Below the pieces are notes generated by a model. That model made no database searches. It saw nothing but the letters and a program-made list of their open reading frames with translations, and was not told where the DNA came from. Shown here one piece after another: positions 10,611-21,821 of a stretch of 64,000 bases of DNA. Location: NCBI GenBank assembly GCA_002077045.2, contig KZ111151.1, forward strand, positions 124,001-188,000. Direction: 5' to 3'. The translations under genes and the position numbers were made by a program. How positions within the stretch are numbered: position 1 is the stretch's first letter; each line of letters opens with the position of its first letter. The stretch comes from Rachicladosporium sp. CCFEE 5018. Its lineage: Eukaryota > Ascomycota > Dothideomycetes > Cladosporiales > Cladosporiaceae.

Positions 10611-12632
10611 ATGACCACCAAGATTAATGTTCTGATCTATGCTGGACCAGGCTCGACGACATCGTCAGTCAAGCACGCTAAGTGGTCACTCCGCCGTCTA
10701 CTCCCCAATTACGCCGTCATCAATGTGTCCGCAGATCAGATACTGAAAGAACCATGGATGTCGACCTGTGCTCTCCTAGTGATGCCCGGAGGCGCTGACA
10801 CGGGCTACTGTCGTACACTAAACGGCGAAGGCAATCGCCGAATCAAGCAGTACGTTGAGATGGGTGGAAGGTACTTAGGACTGTGTGCAGGTGGCTACTA
10901 CGGCTGCGCAAAGTGTGAGTTCGAGGTCGGAGTGAAGGGCATGGAGGTCGTTGGCGATAGAGAATTGGCTTTGTTTCCAGGGACGTGTAGGGGACTTGCC
11001 TTTCCTGGCTTTGTATACCATTCGGAAGCTGGCATGAGGGCAGCAGAGCTAAAGGTCGCGACGAAGCACTTTGCGGATGTAGGGGGTTCTGTGCCTGGGA
11101 GGCTCAAGGCTTACTACAACGGCGGCGGCTTCTTCGTGGATGCTATAAAGTACGCCGACAAAGGTGTCGAGATCCTAGCGACATATGAGGACCAAGTGGC
11201 AACGGCTGACGGGCAAGAAAGCGAGAAAGCTGCGATCGTGTACTGCAAAGTTGGCGAGGGGAGTGCCATCTTGACTGGGCCACATCCCGAGTTCTCTGGC
11301 ACAAACCTCAATCGAAATGAGCCTACAGGGCCTCAAACCTACGATAAGCTTGTCGATGCTTTGGTCGAGGATGAGCAACATCGGATTGTCTTCATGACAG
11401 CATGTTTGCGGAAACTTGGGCTGGACATTAGAGCAGAGACACAACATTCTGTGCCGTCACTCTCTGGTCTGCATCTGACTGCTTCCCAACCAATTGTCGT
11501 TTCGGAGCTGCTACAAAGCTGGCAGGAGGCTGGCCTCATAGCCGATAACGTGATCAAAGGGGAGAATGACACGTTTCTCATCGGAAGCGCCTCGCAAAGT
11601 GATGCTTTCGATCTGGGTAGCGTGAAAGCGGCGGTAGCCACTGCATCGGATCCAGTGGGAGGCCTAGAACCCGAAGATCCCCCTAAGACACTGATGGCAC
11701 ACGAGACATCCTTGCCACAGTCCAAAGACACGCCCAACTTCGATCACCATGCCTTCTATACGCACCTACGCAACTATCACAGTCAACAGAAGGAGTCAGA
11801 AGCTACATTTGGCAAGGTCCTGATCTACGGCGAAGTGGTGACAAGTACCAGCACAATGCTCGAAAAGAACCCAACCTGGCTCGCCGAACTCCCAAACGGC
11901 CTCACAGCGACGGCCACAACGCAAGTCGCCGGCCGAGGGCGAGGAACGAACGTTTGGGTAAGTCCACCCGGCAGCCTCATGTTCAGCACAGTCATGCGCC
12001 ACTCCCTCGCCCTGTCCACCTCAGCACCCGTGGTCTTCGTTCAGTACCTCGCTGCTCTCGCCATAGTTGCCGGCATCCAAACCTACGACAAAGGCTACGC
12101 CCGTCTACCAATTCGACTGAAGTGGCCGAACGACATATACGCGCTGGATCCCACCAAGCCCGCCATCGAGAACGCCTACGTCAAGATCGGCGGGATCCTC
12201 GTGCACTCCAGCTACGCCGGAGGAGACTACACCCTCATCGTCGGCATCGGCCTGAATGTCCTCAACGCCGCACCAACAACCTCCATTGCCCAATTAGCAG
12301 CCAAAGCCAAACTCCCTCCTCCATCCCTCGAACGTCTCCTCGCGTCAATCCTGGCAAATTTTGAAGGACTGTACACTCGCTTCTGCCGCACTGGCTTCGA
12401 CACCGTGTTCGAGCAGAGCTACTATCGTTCCTGGCTGCACAGCGAGCAGATCGTCGCGTTGGAGGCGCAGGGGGGAGTGAAGGCGAGGATCAAGGGGATA
12501 TCGACGGATTGGGGGTTGCTTGTTGCGGAAGAGTTGGGGTTTGGGGATCGTGGGACGGGGAAGAGGTGGGAATTGCAGAGTGATAGTAATTCGTTTGATT
12601 TCTTTCGGGGGCTGGTGAGGAGGAAGGTCTGA
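10611..12632 (+). CDS. BPL1: biotin--protein ligase (holocarboxylase synthetase)
   Basis: Single-exon gene, 673 residues, starting at ATG 10611. It activates biotin as biotinyl-AMP and attaches it to the lysine of acetyl-CoA carboxylase, pyruvate carboxylase and related enzymes in the cytosol. The N-terminal half is the glutamine-amidotransferase-like BPL_N domain (VLIYAGPGSTTSSVKH, CALLVMPGGADTGYCRTLNG, YLGLCAGGYYG). The C-terminal half is the BirA/LplA catalytic domain: GRGRGTNVW at residues 441-449 is the adenylate-binding loop, KWPND at 504-508 is the conserved biotin/ATP site, and GGILVHS follows. A short BPL_C-like region ends the protein. Size and domain order are those of fungal Bpl1. 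The gene diverges from MGM101 and has no obvious operon-like partner. Confidence 0.95.
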   Translation: MTTKINVLIYAGPGSTTSSVKHAKWSLRRLLPNYAVINVSADQILKEPWMSTCALLVMPGGADTGYCRTLNGEGNRRIKQYVEMGGRYLGLCAGGYYGCAKCEFEVGVKGMEVVGDRELALFPGTCRGLAFPGFVYHSEAGMRAAELKVATKHFADVGGSVPGRLKAYYNGGGFFVDAIKYADKGVEILATYEDQVATADGQESEKAAIVYCKVGEGSAILTGPHPEFSGTNLNRNEPTGPQTYDKLVDALVEDEQHRIVFMTACLRKLGLDIRAETQHSVPSLSGLHLTASQPIVVSELLQSWQEAGLIADNVIKGENDTFLIGSASQSDAFDLGSVKAAVATASDPVGGLEPEDPPKTLMAHETSLPQSKDTPNFDHHAFYTHLRNYHSQQKESEATFGKVLIYGEVVTSTSTMLEKNPTWLAELPNGLTATATTQVAGRGRGTNVWVSPPGSLMFSTVMRHSLALSTSAPVVFVQYLAALAIVAGIQTYDKGYARLPIRLKWPNDIYALDPTKPAIENAYVKIGGILVHSSYAGGDYTLIVGIGLNVLNAAPTTSIAQLAAKAKLPPPSLERLLASILANFEGLYTRFCRTGFDTVFEQSYYRSWLHSEQIVALEAQGGVKARIKGISTDWGLLVAEELGFGDRGTGKRWELQSDSNSFDFFRGLVRRKV

Positions 12633-13474
12633 AGATTCCATTGGGCACGGAGCGGTAAATGGCTGCTCTGGACACGGCACGAATTATGAAGCCTCGCAAG
12701 AGAATAGTTGTCTGCACGCCGGCGGTCCCCATGTTCTCAACAACGTGACAGCACATTTCCGCTGTGACAAGGCATACACCGCGAGCTACTCAATGCAAAG
12801 ACATCTGCGCCTATTGCCAGGTCCGGAACTCTCATTTCGGTGTTCGGAAACTGACTACATACAGGGCGATGCGATACTGGGGCCAGCACCGACATCCTTT
12901 TCCTGTATGATCGGATGCATTCGACGTTGCGCTGTAAGACATCACGACCACTTCTATCAGTTTGACTCACGGTTGATCGAGTGGTGGCCGGTACTTTGCG
13001 CTGCGCACTGTATCATGAGTGTGGACGTCTTGCCCGACAAGCTCATCCATGACTGCCGCAGCATGCCAGGAGTGGGAATCTGTGAGCTGAATGTTTCGAC
13101 TTGGTTTGGGAATGCATTACGCTGGTCCTCGGAGATGTGGACCCAACACTGCCTCCAAGACTCAATAACAAATCGAAACTGGAAAGAGGCCAAAGTTCAG
13201 CTAGCTAGTGGGGATCGCTTGTGGCTCTTCACTGTTGCTGGCGAGCTCAATGCTGCATGCGATTACAAAGCTTTACAGAGTCTCAAACCTCCGCATTACC
13301 CCAGCATTACCCCAGTCTGGGGTTCCGCACGAACGTCCCTTGGTCTGGGCTAGCATCGCATAAGGCTCTACAGTGCATACAAGACCGATCGACGAGGAGC
13401 ATTTATGCGAAGTGCCCTATCTCCCTAGGAAATCGCTGCATTGGCCTGATCACTGGCCGTTCACGTCAACCATC
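12633..13474. other. intergenic, BPL1 3' side and MFS transporter promoter
   Basis: About 840 bp. A 202-codon plus frame (12745-13353) has no recognisable domain and ends before the transporter. No further feature is supported. Confidence 0.45.
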
Positions 13475-15302
13475 ATGTCCGCTATTAAGACATCCGACAG
13501 CAAGGTCGAGGAGACGGCAAGCACACATCTCGATGACGTTCCGTCCGATGCGAATGAAGTCAAGCAGCCGGGAGTAACAGCAAGAGCCTTGGTCATCGTC
13601 CTTGCAAGTACGCCGAAGGATCTGCAGTTGCGTTCTCACTAATTGCATCGAAGGCCATCAACACGATCTACTTCGCACAGCTTGTTAACATCGTCGGCTC
13701 GGGATCGCTTGCAAGAGATATTACTGCAGTCGTCGGCGGCTCCACGGAGTCGGTATGGTTTACGTCGACCATCGCAATCCTCACTGCTGTTCTCAGTCCG
13801 CCTGTCAGTCAAGCTGCCGATCTGTGGGGCCGACGCTGGATTCTGGTCGCCCTGACGGCGTGTGGCTGCATTGGAGCGATCATCGTGTCTCGGGCGACCA
13901 ACGTCGACCAAGTCATAGCTGGCTTCACAGTCGGAGGCATCTGCTACGGCGCCCAGCCACTCTTACATGCAGTGACAAGCGAGGTTCTCCCTAGGAAGTA
14001 CAGGGCATGGGCACAAGCCAGTGTGAACGTGTCAGCTTCGCTCGGTGGCATCTATGCTCTTCTCGTCGGTGGAGCCGTCACTCGCAACCAGCGACCAGAG
14101 AATTTCAGGACGTACTGGTACACTGCTGCGGGTATCTACGCCATTGCGGCACTCATCGTTGCGGTGCTGTATCGACCACCGCCTCGTGAGCTACGAGTCA
14201 CACTGACCACCAATGAGAAACTTCGAAGTCTTGACTGGCTTGGGTACGCCTTGCTCGTGTCTTCATTGACACCTTTCTCACTCGGCCTCTCGTGGGCACA
14301 GAACCCACTGCCCTGGACGAGTTCTGCCGTCTTAGCGCCACTGATTATCGGAGTAGCCCTGATTGGCGCATTGCTCCTGTACGAGATACGCTTTAAGAAG
14401 GATGGTCTACTGCATCACGATCTCTTCCGACATCGCAACTTCCCCATCTCGCTCTTTTGCATTTCCACCGAAGGTCTCAGTTTCTACTGCGCCAATAATT
14501 ACTTCGCATTCGAAGTCGGTACACTTTACACACACGATGCCCTACGATTTGGCCTTCACTACAGCATTACCTTCTACTGCTTGATCTTCTTCGCACTGCT
14601 CGCCGCAGTCTATTGCTCGGCAGTCAAAGCTGTGCGGCTTCCTACTTGCGCGGCTTTCACGATGTTCGCCCTCTTCAACGCGCTGATGGCAACGATCCGT
14701 ACAACCACACCCGAAGCGAATCTTTGGGGCTACGCGGTCTTCCTCGGCGCTGGTCTCGGCGTTTGGCTGACCAGTCTTGTCACTGCCGCTCAATTCGCAA
14801 CACCTCCGGCCCTGATTGCGATTACGTCTGGATTGATGATCGGCATGCGGAGTCTTGGAGGCGTCGTCGGACTCGCCATCTATGGCGCGATCTTCAACGC
14901 AGCGCTGAGCTCAAACATAGCCAGTCGTGTGGCTGGCGCGTCGATTGCACTCGGTCTGCCACCAACTTCCGTGGCTGGCCTCATTGGTGCTCTCAGCGCC
15001 GGTGATATGACAGGTGCTTTGGCGATACCTGGAGTGACACCCACTATTTTAGAGGCCGCCGGTGGAGGTCTGCAGCGAAGCTTCGTGATCGCGTTTCGGA
15101 ATGTATGGATTGCAGCAGCGAGCTTTTCGCTGGCAGCCGTCGTTGGTAAGTCGCCATCAGAATCGGAGTGTCTCCAATCTTCGTGCTGACACTTTCCGAA
15201 GCTTCGCTGTTTCTCGTCGATCCCAAGTCGTCCTTCGACGAGCGTGTAGATGCGCCGCTAAAAGTCCTGCCGCTTGACGTGCAGAGTAAAGACCACATCT
15301 AG
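13475..15302 (+). CDS. MFS efflux transporter, TRI12/siderophore-type (DHA2-like)
   Basis: Best model: 13475-13607, 13628-15145 and 15202-15302, 583 residues. The last intron (15146-15201) has a GTAAGT donor and a GCTGAC branch site, and leads to a tail ending VQSKDHI. Hydrophobic segments are spread along the protein as expected for about 14 helices. AADLWGRRW matches the MFS loop 2-3 signature. The region GICYGAQPLLHAVTSEVLPR is typical of fungal TRI12-like and siderophore-iron transporters, which export or import small secondary compounds at the plasma membrane. The substrate is unknown and no biosynthetic cluster lies beside it. Oddity: between residues 44 and 45 the frame changes. Removing 20 nt with GT-AG ends restores the usual helix 1 (VIVLAIAFSLIASKA). 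A one-base sequencing or mutational frameshift is the alternative. Confidence 0.78.
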
Positions 15303-15915
15303 TGACGCTATCTCCAAGCTCTATAGAATAGACCAATTCAAATCCCATCATGACATTTCAGTGGCGTAGGGACGATGTGCCCGAATGTGCAAGCCTCACA
15401 AGACTGACAACTAGTCGACGGCCGGCTGTCAGGCAGAATGAACGCCCGAATACAATACGTAATCGTGATTTGTGTGGCATGAGCGGGCTGCAGTATATCA
15501 ACTGAAAGTGCATGGCTGACCGCCGCTGAGATTATTGCCGCGCGGCGAGCCTACAATCGACTGGCTATTGCTCCGTGCTTCGTAAGATGTCAGTCGGCGA
15601 AGAGCTCTTCCGACTCACTACTTCGACTTCTCCAAATACTTGACGGAGTCCCCGCGCATCTATCGACTCGATCATATCATCGATGCCGATAGGAGGTGTC
15701 ACCGAGAAGCCGCGGGTTGCTCGTCTTGCAGAGTCCTCAGCGCGTACAATCGCACATTTCTCTCTCACTGACGAGATTGTGTGAGGACTCACGGCCGCAG
15801 CTGTCACAATAACGGCACAGGCCAGGTCTGAGCATTTTGAGAGACACAGCTGCATTCTCTCGTCGCAGTCATCCAATATCCAGCCCCAGCTCTGCCACTT
15901 CAGGCCATCCGACCA
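15303..15915. other. convergent intergenic region MFS / RAD26
   Basis: About 610 bp between convergent genes, so mostly two 3' UTRs. A 103-codon minus frame at 15565-15876 shows no recognisable domain. Nothing else seen. Confidence 0.5.
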
Positions 15916-18900
15916 CTACCGGAACTCTCTTCGCAACGCCCAAAGCCCTCGACCTCCCCTACTCCTGTTCCCTCCGCCTGTCTTATCGAGTTCTGCCACG
16001 ACTTTCAAGCCCTCCCTGAATTCTGCAGTCCGTCTCTCATCCCTACAGAACCGATTGAAGTGATCAATAAGCATTTGTGTAGGCGCCGAACCACCTTGAG
16101 CTCGTAGGAAGTCTCGGATCAAAGGCACGAACTCCGCGCCCTTAGGCTGAGACCGCGATGTAGACGCAGCAGAGCGAGGGGGAGGATCGCTAGTAGGCGC
16201 TTGGCGAGAAGCCAGGTTGGCTAACACAGCCGTGGAACCCCTCCCGCCTCTCGCCGCCCTCCCGCCACGAGTCGATGCAGCAGCTGAATCAGGACGCCCG
16301 GAGGTTCCTACTGTGCCCGTCCAAGTCGGCACACCAGCCGGCACATTGCGTGCGGCTACGCCAGCTCTCTGTAGTTCCCTCGCAGCAGCTGCTGCAACGC
16401 GCTTAGCCTCTCGTGCAATGATCTCAGGGTCGGCGCGTAAAGTACGAGGTCCGTTGATGATAGCATCATGTTCGAGCGCCGAGTGCACGCCCGTGCGTGC
16501 GAAGATGGAGGAGAGCATGCGATCGTTCTGCTCAGGAGTCTCACCTCTGGACTTTGCTTCGGCAGCGGCGTCTTCATCTACGTTGCCACGGTAGTCTTCG
16601 AGACGCGATAGACCAGGAATGCCTGAGACGGCTGTTGTGGAAGCAGGAGTTGAGGTATCGTCAGGAGGAGTGGGAAGGCTTGTCTCGTTCTCAGCGGAGA
16701 TGTCCTTGGTGGTCAGCTGGACTTCGGTGCCTTTGAAAATAGATCCAGTCTCGGTTTCGCCTTCAGTATTGCCGAGCGTGAAGAGATCGTGGAGATCTTT
16801 GAGCTGGAACGTTTGTCGTTGTTTCGGATCTCGGAGGATCTTATTGGTGAGGAACTGCTTGAAAATCTGACGATGGTAGATCTTCTCTTCGATCGTGCCG
16901 GCAGTCATGAGGCGGTAGATCTCGACCTCTCGCTTCTGCCCAAGTCGCCACGCACGCTCTCGAGCTTGCACATCGGTCGAAGGATTCCAGTCCGGGTCAT
17001 AGATGATCACTCGATCAGCTCCAGTCAAGTTGATTCCTAGACCACCCACTTTCGTCGTAAGCAGGAACACATGCAAATCAGGATCCCGATTGAACTCATC
17101 CACCAAGTCCTGGCGATCTTTGATTGACGTATTGCCGTCCATACGCCTGTATCGAAACCCAGGCATACCTCTGATGAACTCCTCAAGGATATCCAGCATA
17201 ATCCGATGCTGCGCGAACAGTAGCGTTTTATGACCATGCTTACGCCAGATCTCCAGCAGCGCCTTGACAACCTGCATCTTACCACTCTTCTCACCCCGGC
17301 CATACTTGTACCCAGCTTTCTTACTAAGAGTTTTGTGCTCAGTGAGATCAGGGTGATTGCAGATCTTGCGCAGGATGTCGACGCCGTAGAGCGCTTGACG
17401 CTTGCCGTCGATGATGGATTTCATGTCTTCGGACTCGAGGAACCATTGATAGGTTTCGAGTTGGAGCTTGGTGAGCTTGCAGAAGAGGACTCGTTCGGAC
17501 TTCTTTGGTAGGTCTGCTGCGACGTCAATCTTGAACCGCTGGAGGAGGTAGGGTGATATGGTATCTTTCAGTGTCTCTGCGCAGCGGCCTGCAGTCTCGA
17601 CTTGGAGATTAGAGGCATTTGCATAGCCGCCTTGCTTGATGGGGATCTCAAATTGATTGCGGAAGCTCACGAGTGTGCCAAGGCGCATGGGAAAGACGAA
17701 GTCGAAGAGAGACCAGAGCTCCGTGAGATTGTTCTGCATGGGCGTGCCAGATAGAATGACTCGATTGTGGGTGCGCAGCTCTTTGCAGTAGATCGTGATT
17801 GCCGTATTCGGGTTTCGAATCTTGTGCCCTTCATCAAGTACTGCGTACTCCCAATCCATCGGGATCAGAAGCTCAGCGTACGTTTGCAGTCCAGAGTAAG
17901 TTGTGACCAGGATGTGCCCGTCCTTCGCGACCTTGTCCACAATGCGCTTTGCCGCTTTCACACCTTTGCTCATCGTCTTTCGGCGTCCATACTCCATCGC
18001 CTCGAGGTCGTCCTCAATCCGCGCCTCTCGGCTGACATCCAGCATTCCACTACCGGACGTGTGCAGTATCGATACGCGAAGAGGCGGCCACCACCGATGG
18101 AACTCGTTCACCCACTGCTTCATGACTGTTGCCGGACATACTACGATGATCGGCTTGGTCAGCTTCTTCGAGTAGTGTAGACCTGCGAGGAATGCTGCGA
18201 TCTGCACAGTCTTGCCCAAGCCCATCTCATCTCCGACAATGCCACCGACCTGCTGCGAGTAGAGCTCCCACAGCCACTGTACGCCAGTCTTCTGGTAGTC
18301 GAATAGAGCCGGGTAAATGTCGCCTGGTATTCGGAAGCCACCTTCAAACTCGGCGTCTGTTCTAGCGGGATGAGGCAGGTGCCACTCTTCCTCGTTTTCA
18401 TCGATATCAGCCAGATCAGCCTCCGGCTCGTCTTCTCCCTTGACAAAATCTGCATCCTCCGCCAGATCCTCTGCGACCACTTCGCCCGCCGCTTTTCGCT
18501 CGCGAAACCGCTGCCGCGCGGCGCTTCGTCGCTTGACCCAGCTTTTCAGTCGTGCTTGGTATACCCCTTCGCTGCCGTCGTCGATTCCAGCCGAATCTTC
18601 CTGCGCCGCAGCCGCATCGTCAATCGCTGTAGTTCGTCTCGACTTCGTGCGGCCCTTGCGCTTCGGCAGTGGAGCCGTGTCCGCCATGTCGCCCCCATCC
18701 TCGTCGTCCGAACCCTCTCCAGTCTCTGCAGCGCGAGCAGTGAGCTCATCTGGCACAAATGCATCGTCCGACGTCGCACCCGCCGTGCTGCCCACTGACG
18801 TCTCCCGAGCTTGCCTCCTTGTCTGCAATCGCCTCCTCTTTGCCGGTCTCTCGGCTGCAAACTCCTCATCCTGCAGTCTCCTTGCCAATGCCGCGTCGCT

Positions 18901-19713
18901 CTCCGCGTCTCCATCCGTCATACTCTGCTCTTCAGCTTCGAATCCTGGAGCTATCAGATTCCGATGCGACTTCTGCTCTCCAGCCGCCTGCTCATCCGCT
19001 GCTTCCTCCGCCATCTCCTCGTCCTCTTCCTCCTCGTTCTCAGCCTCCATGAGCACCTCCCCCAGACTACTAGAAGCCCTCACCAAGCCCCTGCCCATCT
19101 TGCTAAAAGGCGTGATCTTGCCCGTCCTGATCAAGTACTCCCTCTGACTCTCGCCTGGCATCCTGCCTGACACGTTCTCCTCCGCAGCCTTCTCCCCGCC
19201 CTCTCCGTCCACCGCACCATCATGACGCTCATCGATCCGCTTCTGGATCGCCTGCAAGTCCTTGTCTAATCCCTCCGTCAACACCTTGTAGTGCTGCACC
19301 TCAGCCCGCCATTTGTTCTTCGTCGCCTGATTCCCGAACCCAGCTAGCTTCTCCTCGAGCTTTCGAATCTGGCTCGCCAGCCGATCTTTGTCACGCTGCG
19401 TCTTCTCGAGCCGCTTAGCATCGCGCTCATCGGCTTGCTCGAGTAGGAGGCGATCGGCTTGCTGGCCAATGGATCGTTCAAGGTCCTCCTGATCACGTGC
19501 GCCTGCTGTAAGAGCTGCAAGCTGAGCGGCTTCGTCCTGGTCATCGACGTCGTTGACTTCTGCCTGCGTCTCTTCCCCGAGTTGAGGGAGTACTGGGGTC
19601 GTATCTTGCGCTTCGTCCACGGTGGCGGACAGGTCTGCAGAACGAAAGTGTTCGCTCACAGAAGACAACAGTTCCACTTTGCTATCGACAGAATCTGGTG
19701 ACCCATCGTTCAT
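15916..19713 (-). CDS. RAD26: RAD26/CSB (ERCC6) SWI2/SNF2-family DNA repair ATPase
   Basis: Single exon, 1265 residues, ATG at 19713. The N-terminal about 440 residues are acidic and coiled-coil-like with basic patches. The SNF2 ATPase follows: motif I GDEMGLGKT with Lys501, motif II DEGH at 627-630, motif III SGTPMQNNLTELW. Helicase C motifs include TTKVGGLGINLTGADRVI and RAWRLGQKREVEIYRL, then a CSB-like block (HRQIFKQFLTNKILRDP) and a DLHDLFTLG element. This arrangement distinguishes CSB/Rad26 from other SNF2 families. The C-terminus has a winged-helix-like region (LIRDFLRAQGGSAPTQMLIDHF) before GGGNRSRGGRGLW. Family role: recognition of stalled RNA polymerase II and transcription-coupled nucleotide excision repair in the nucleus. 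Confidence 0.94.
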   Translation of the reverse strand: MNDGSPDSVDSKVELLSSVSEHFRSADLSATVDEAQDTTPVLPQLGEETQAEVNDVDDQDEAAQLAALTAGARDQEDLERSIGQQADRLLLEQADERDAKRLEKTQRDKDRLASQIRKLEEKLAGFGNQATKNKWRAEVQHYKVLTEGLDKDLQAIQKRIDERHDGAVDGEGGEKAAEENVSGRMPGESQREYLIRTGKITPFSKMGRGLVRASSSLGEVLMEAENEEEEDEEMAEEAADEQAAGEQKSHRNLIAPGFEAEEQSMTDGDAESDAALARRLQDEEFAAERPAKRRRLQTRRQARETSVGSTAGATSDDAFVPDELTARAAETGEGSDDEDGGDMADTAPLPKRKGRTKSRRTTAIDDAAAAQEDSAGIDDGSEGVYQARLKSWVKRRSAARQRFRERKAAGEVVAEDLAEDADFVKGEDEPEADLADIDENEEEWHLPHPARTDAEFEGGFRIPGDIYPALFDYQKTGVQWLWELYSQQVGGIVGDEMGLGKTVQIAAFLAGLHYSKKLTKPIIVVCPATVMKQWVNEFHRWWPPLRVSILHTSGSGMLDVSREARIEDDLEAMEYGRRKTMSKGVKAAKRIVDKVAKDGHILVTTYSGLQTYAELLIPMDWEYAVLDEGHKIRNPNTAITIYCKELRTHNRVILSGTPMQNNLTELWSLFDFVFPMRLGTLVSFRNQFEIPIKQGGYANASNLQVETAGRCAETLKDTISPYLLQRFKIDVAADLPKKSERVLFCKLTKLQLETYQWFLESEDMKSIIDGKRQALYGVDILRKICNHPDLTEHKTLSKKAGYKYGRGEKSGKMQVVKALLEIWRKHGHKTLLFAQHRIMLDILEEFIRGMPGFRYRRMDGNTSIKDRQDLVDEFNRDPDLHVFLLTTKVGGLGINLTGADRVIIYDPDWNPSTDVQARERAWRLGQKREVEIYRLMTAGTIEEKIYHRQIFKQFLTNKILRDPKQRQTFQLKDLHDLFTLGNTEGETETGSIFKGTEVQLTTKDISAENETSLPTPPDDTSTPASTTAVSGIPGLSRLEDYRGNVDEDAAAEAKSRGETPEQNDRMLSSIFARTGVHSALEHDAIINGPRTLRADPEIIAREAKRVAAAAARELQRAGVAARNVPAGVPTWTGTVGTSGRPDSAAASTRGGRAARGGRGSTAVLANLASRQAPTSDPPPRSAASTSRSQPKGAEFVPLIRDFLRAQGGSAPTQMLIDHFNRFCRDERRTAEFREGLKVVAELDKTGGGNRSRGGRGLWALRREFR

Positions 19714-21821
19714 GGTGGGTAAACAACGTTGGCCTGGTCAGGCCAAGTGAGCGATGTCTACGAAGTGGTCATGTTACGACTGATGAGAGGAGCAATGTGA
19801 GGTAGGTATTCAAGTCATTCCTTTCACATCGTCCTCACTGCCAGTGACGAAAGATCAACTGTCGAGGTGTTCAAAGTGTCAACGTGCACAAAGAAGACTT
19901 ATGGCAGGCGCGACACGGGTGACGTGAGAATGTGAAGGCTTCTACGCGATCAGATACGATCTACTGCACATATGACGCCACAGCACATGTAAAACCGATT
20001 GCCGCCTCAGGCCACTATAAGGACATGTATCTGTAGACAATCACGTTGTATCGGCGTGTAATGATGATTGTTGACGATAAAACTAGCCTTCCCGCGCTTC
20101 TACAGCGGCCACATTATATCTATGGGACCATGGGCGATGAGAGGGGCCATTTACGATCGATGTAAGTACATGTATTGCTGAGTCGTAGATCGGACGAAGC
20201 ATTTTGTGGACAAGGGCGGCGGCCGCAAGCTGCTAGCAGATCTTGTGGGCTCCGATCCCAGCACACAGCATTAAATGCATTTCTGTCCAGCCGCTGTTAC
20301 ACTATGCATGCTGTTTTGCCTCAAGCGTAGCAAGTCGCAGGTTTAGCATCGCATTCGCGATACCCAACTCCAAGTCCGAGATGTCCGCATCATCCTGCAA
20401 GCCGTCGGTGACCATGGGTCGCAAATTTGCTTGAGCCCGATTTCCGTCGAAACCAACGGTGACCATCGTCGCTAGTACAGAACATAAAGTGTCGTTGCCC
20501 GCAGTCGTCACGACCGGTATGATGCGGCTCAACTACGGCAAACGTAATTGGGCGCCTTGGGACAGGCGAAGTTTGAGTAGCGGCGGATGGCTGCAGCGAA
20601 TCGAGAGCGTGAGATCGAAGTTTGCCTTGTGGACTGCGCTTCCCTCTGCCGTTGCTGCTGAGTTTCATACTGCGCTGTACAGCAAGATTGATCAGATCCG
20701 GCCAGATGCACCGCTGCAACACACGACGCCGTTCACCGCAACGTCTCGTATGTGACACGTTATCGGAGGTCGCTGCGGTCGTGGCACACAAACGCGAGAG
20801 ACAGGGGCGACGGGAGCTAGCCGTGAGTCATCTCGCCTTGCCGCGCCATCTCCTTCCCTCCACCTGGCTTCTTCCTCCTTCCTCTCGCCATCAACATGAC
20901 ATCTGACAGATGTTGCGTGTATGTCCATCATTCAATGTGGTGATCATATTGCACAGCATATGTCAATGTTCAGTGCATATGATTTCTGCATTGCAGTGAA
21001 GTTGCCGTGGTGATGATCGCGTGCGTCACTTCAGCAGTCAACTCCTGAGGCACATGCAAAATTTGCGTTGCGCGGGGCGTAGGGTCCGTGCGTCACACAG
21101 GTCAGAGGTACATAAGCATCCGGCTTTCCCCCCAACTTTTGCGTCGCCCTGACGCCGCCTCTGGACTCACGCTGCGATATCACGACGCACGCCTGCACCT
21201 CCATCTCCCTGGCGCAGTTCTCATCACCTCCGTAGTAACTGAGTCAAGAAGCTTTCAATCAACAGGATTTCTCTTCTTCAGAGTGCACCGCAACTTGGGT
21301 GTGCGCGATCCGCTCACTTTTTCGCAAGAAGGACCACTTTGGTCACGTGCTCGGTCGCACTCTTTGCGACTGCCGAAGGCGCATCGCACACCTTCTTCGC
21401 GACCACTTCTCCTCATCGGCGACCTTTATCGGCGCATACGTACTCTTAATACCACCGAAGGCTTTGCAGGTCAGCGCCTTCACCCGCCGCCACCGCGCAG
21501 CCTTCTCGACCTCACCGTCGCAATCTCATACCTCCTCACAATCCATTACCACTTGGCAGCGAGTGAGGGAGACATTTGCTTGTTCATCTCCCACTGGTAA
21601 GGCTCACCTCTGATCTTCACTACCGGTGTGACTTCACTCGCGCAGTCACGTGGTGACGCTACAGTGTACATCGCGCGGTGCACTACCTCCAACCGACACC
21701 CACTAACAACACTCATCAACAGACTGCCACTTCCATCAACCACACCCAGTCGGTCGATCGAAGCATCCTCGAAAGCATTCTTGAGACCTCACACTCGAAG
21801 CGCAATCACTTCACTGTCGCC
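19714..21821. other. divergent intergenic region RAD26 / TBP
   Basis: About 2.1 kb. Frames of up to 170 codons (21088-21600, plus) have no recognisable domain. The last 700 bp before TBP are rich in pyrimidines and short CAC/CTC runs, as in long fungal 5' leaders, with a CACGTG palindrome near 21343. No RNA gene recognised. Confidence 0.45.

Noticed and set aside
18440..19147. 235-codon plus-strand frame opposite the RAD26 N-terminus
   Set aside because: Ser/Ala-rich antisense shadow of the acidic RAD26 N-terminal region.
20243..21600. Several frames of 60-170 codons between RAD26 and TBP
   Set aside because: Mutually overlapping on both strands, no domains, and in the expected promoter and leader of TBP.
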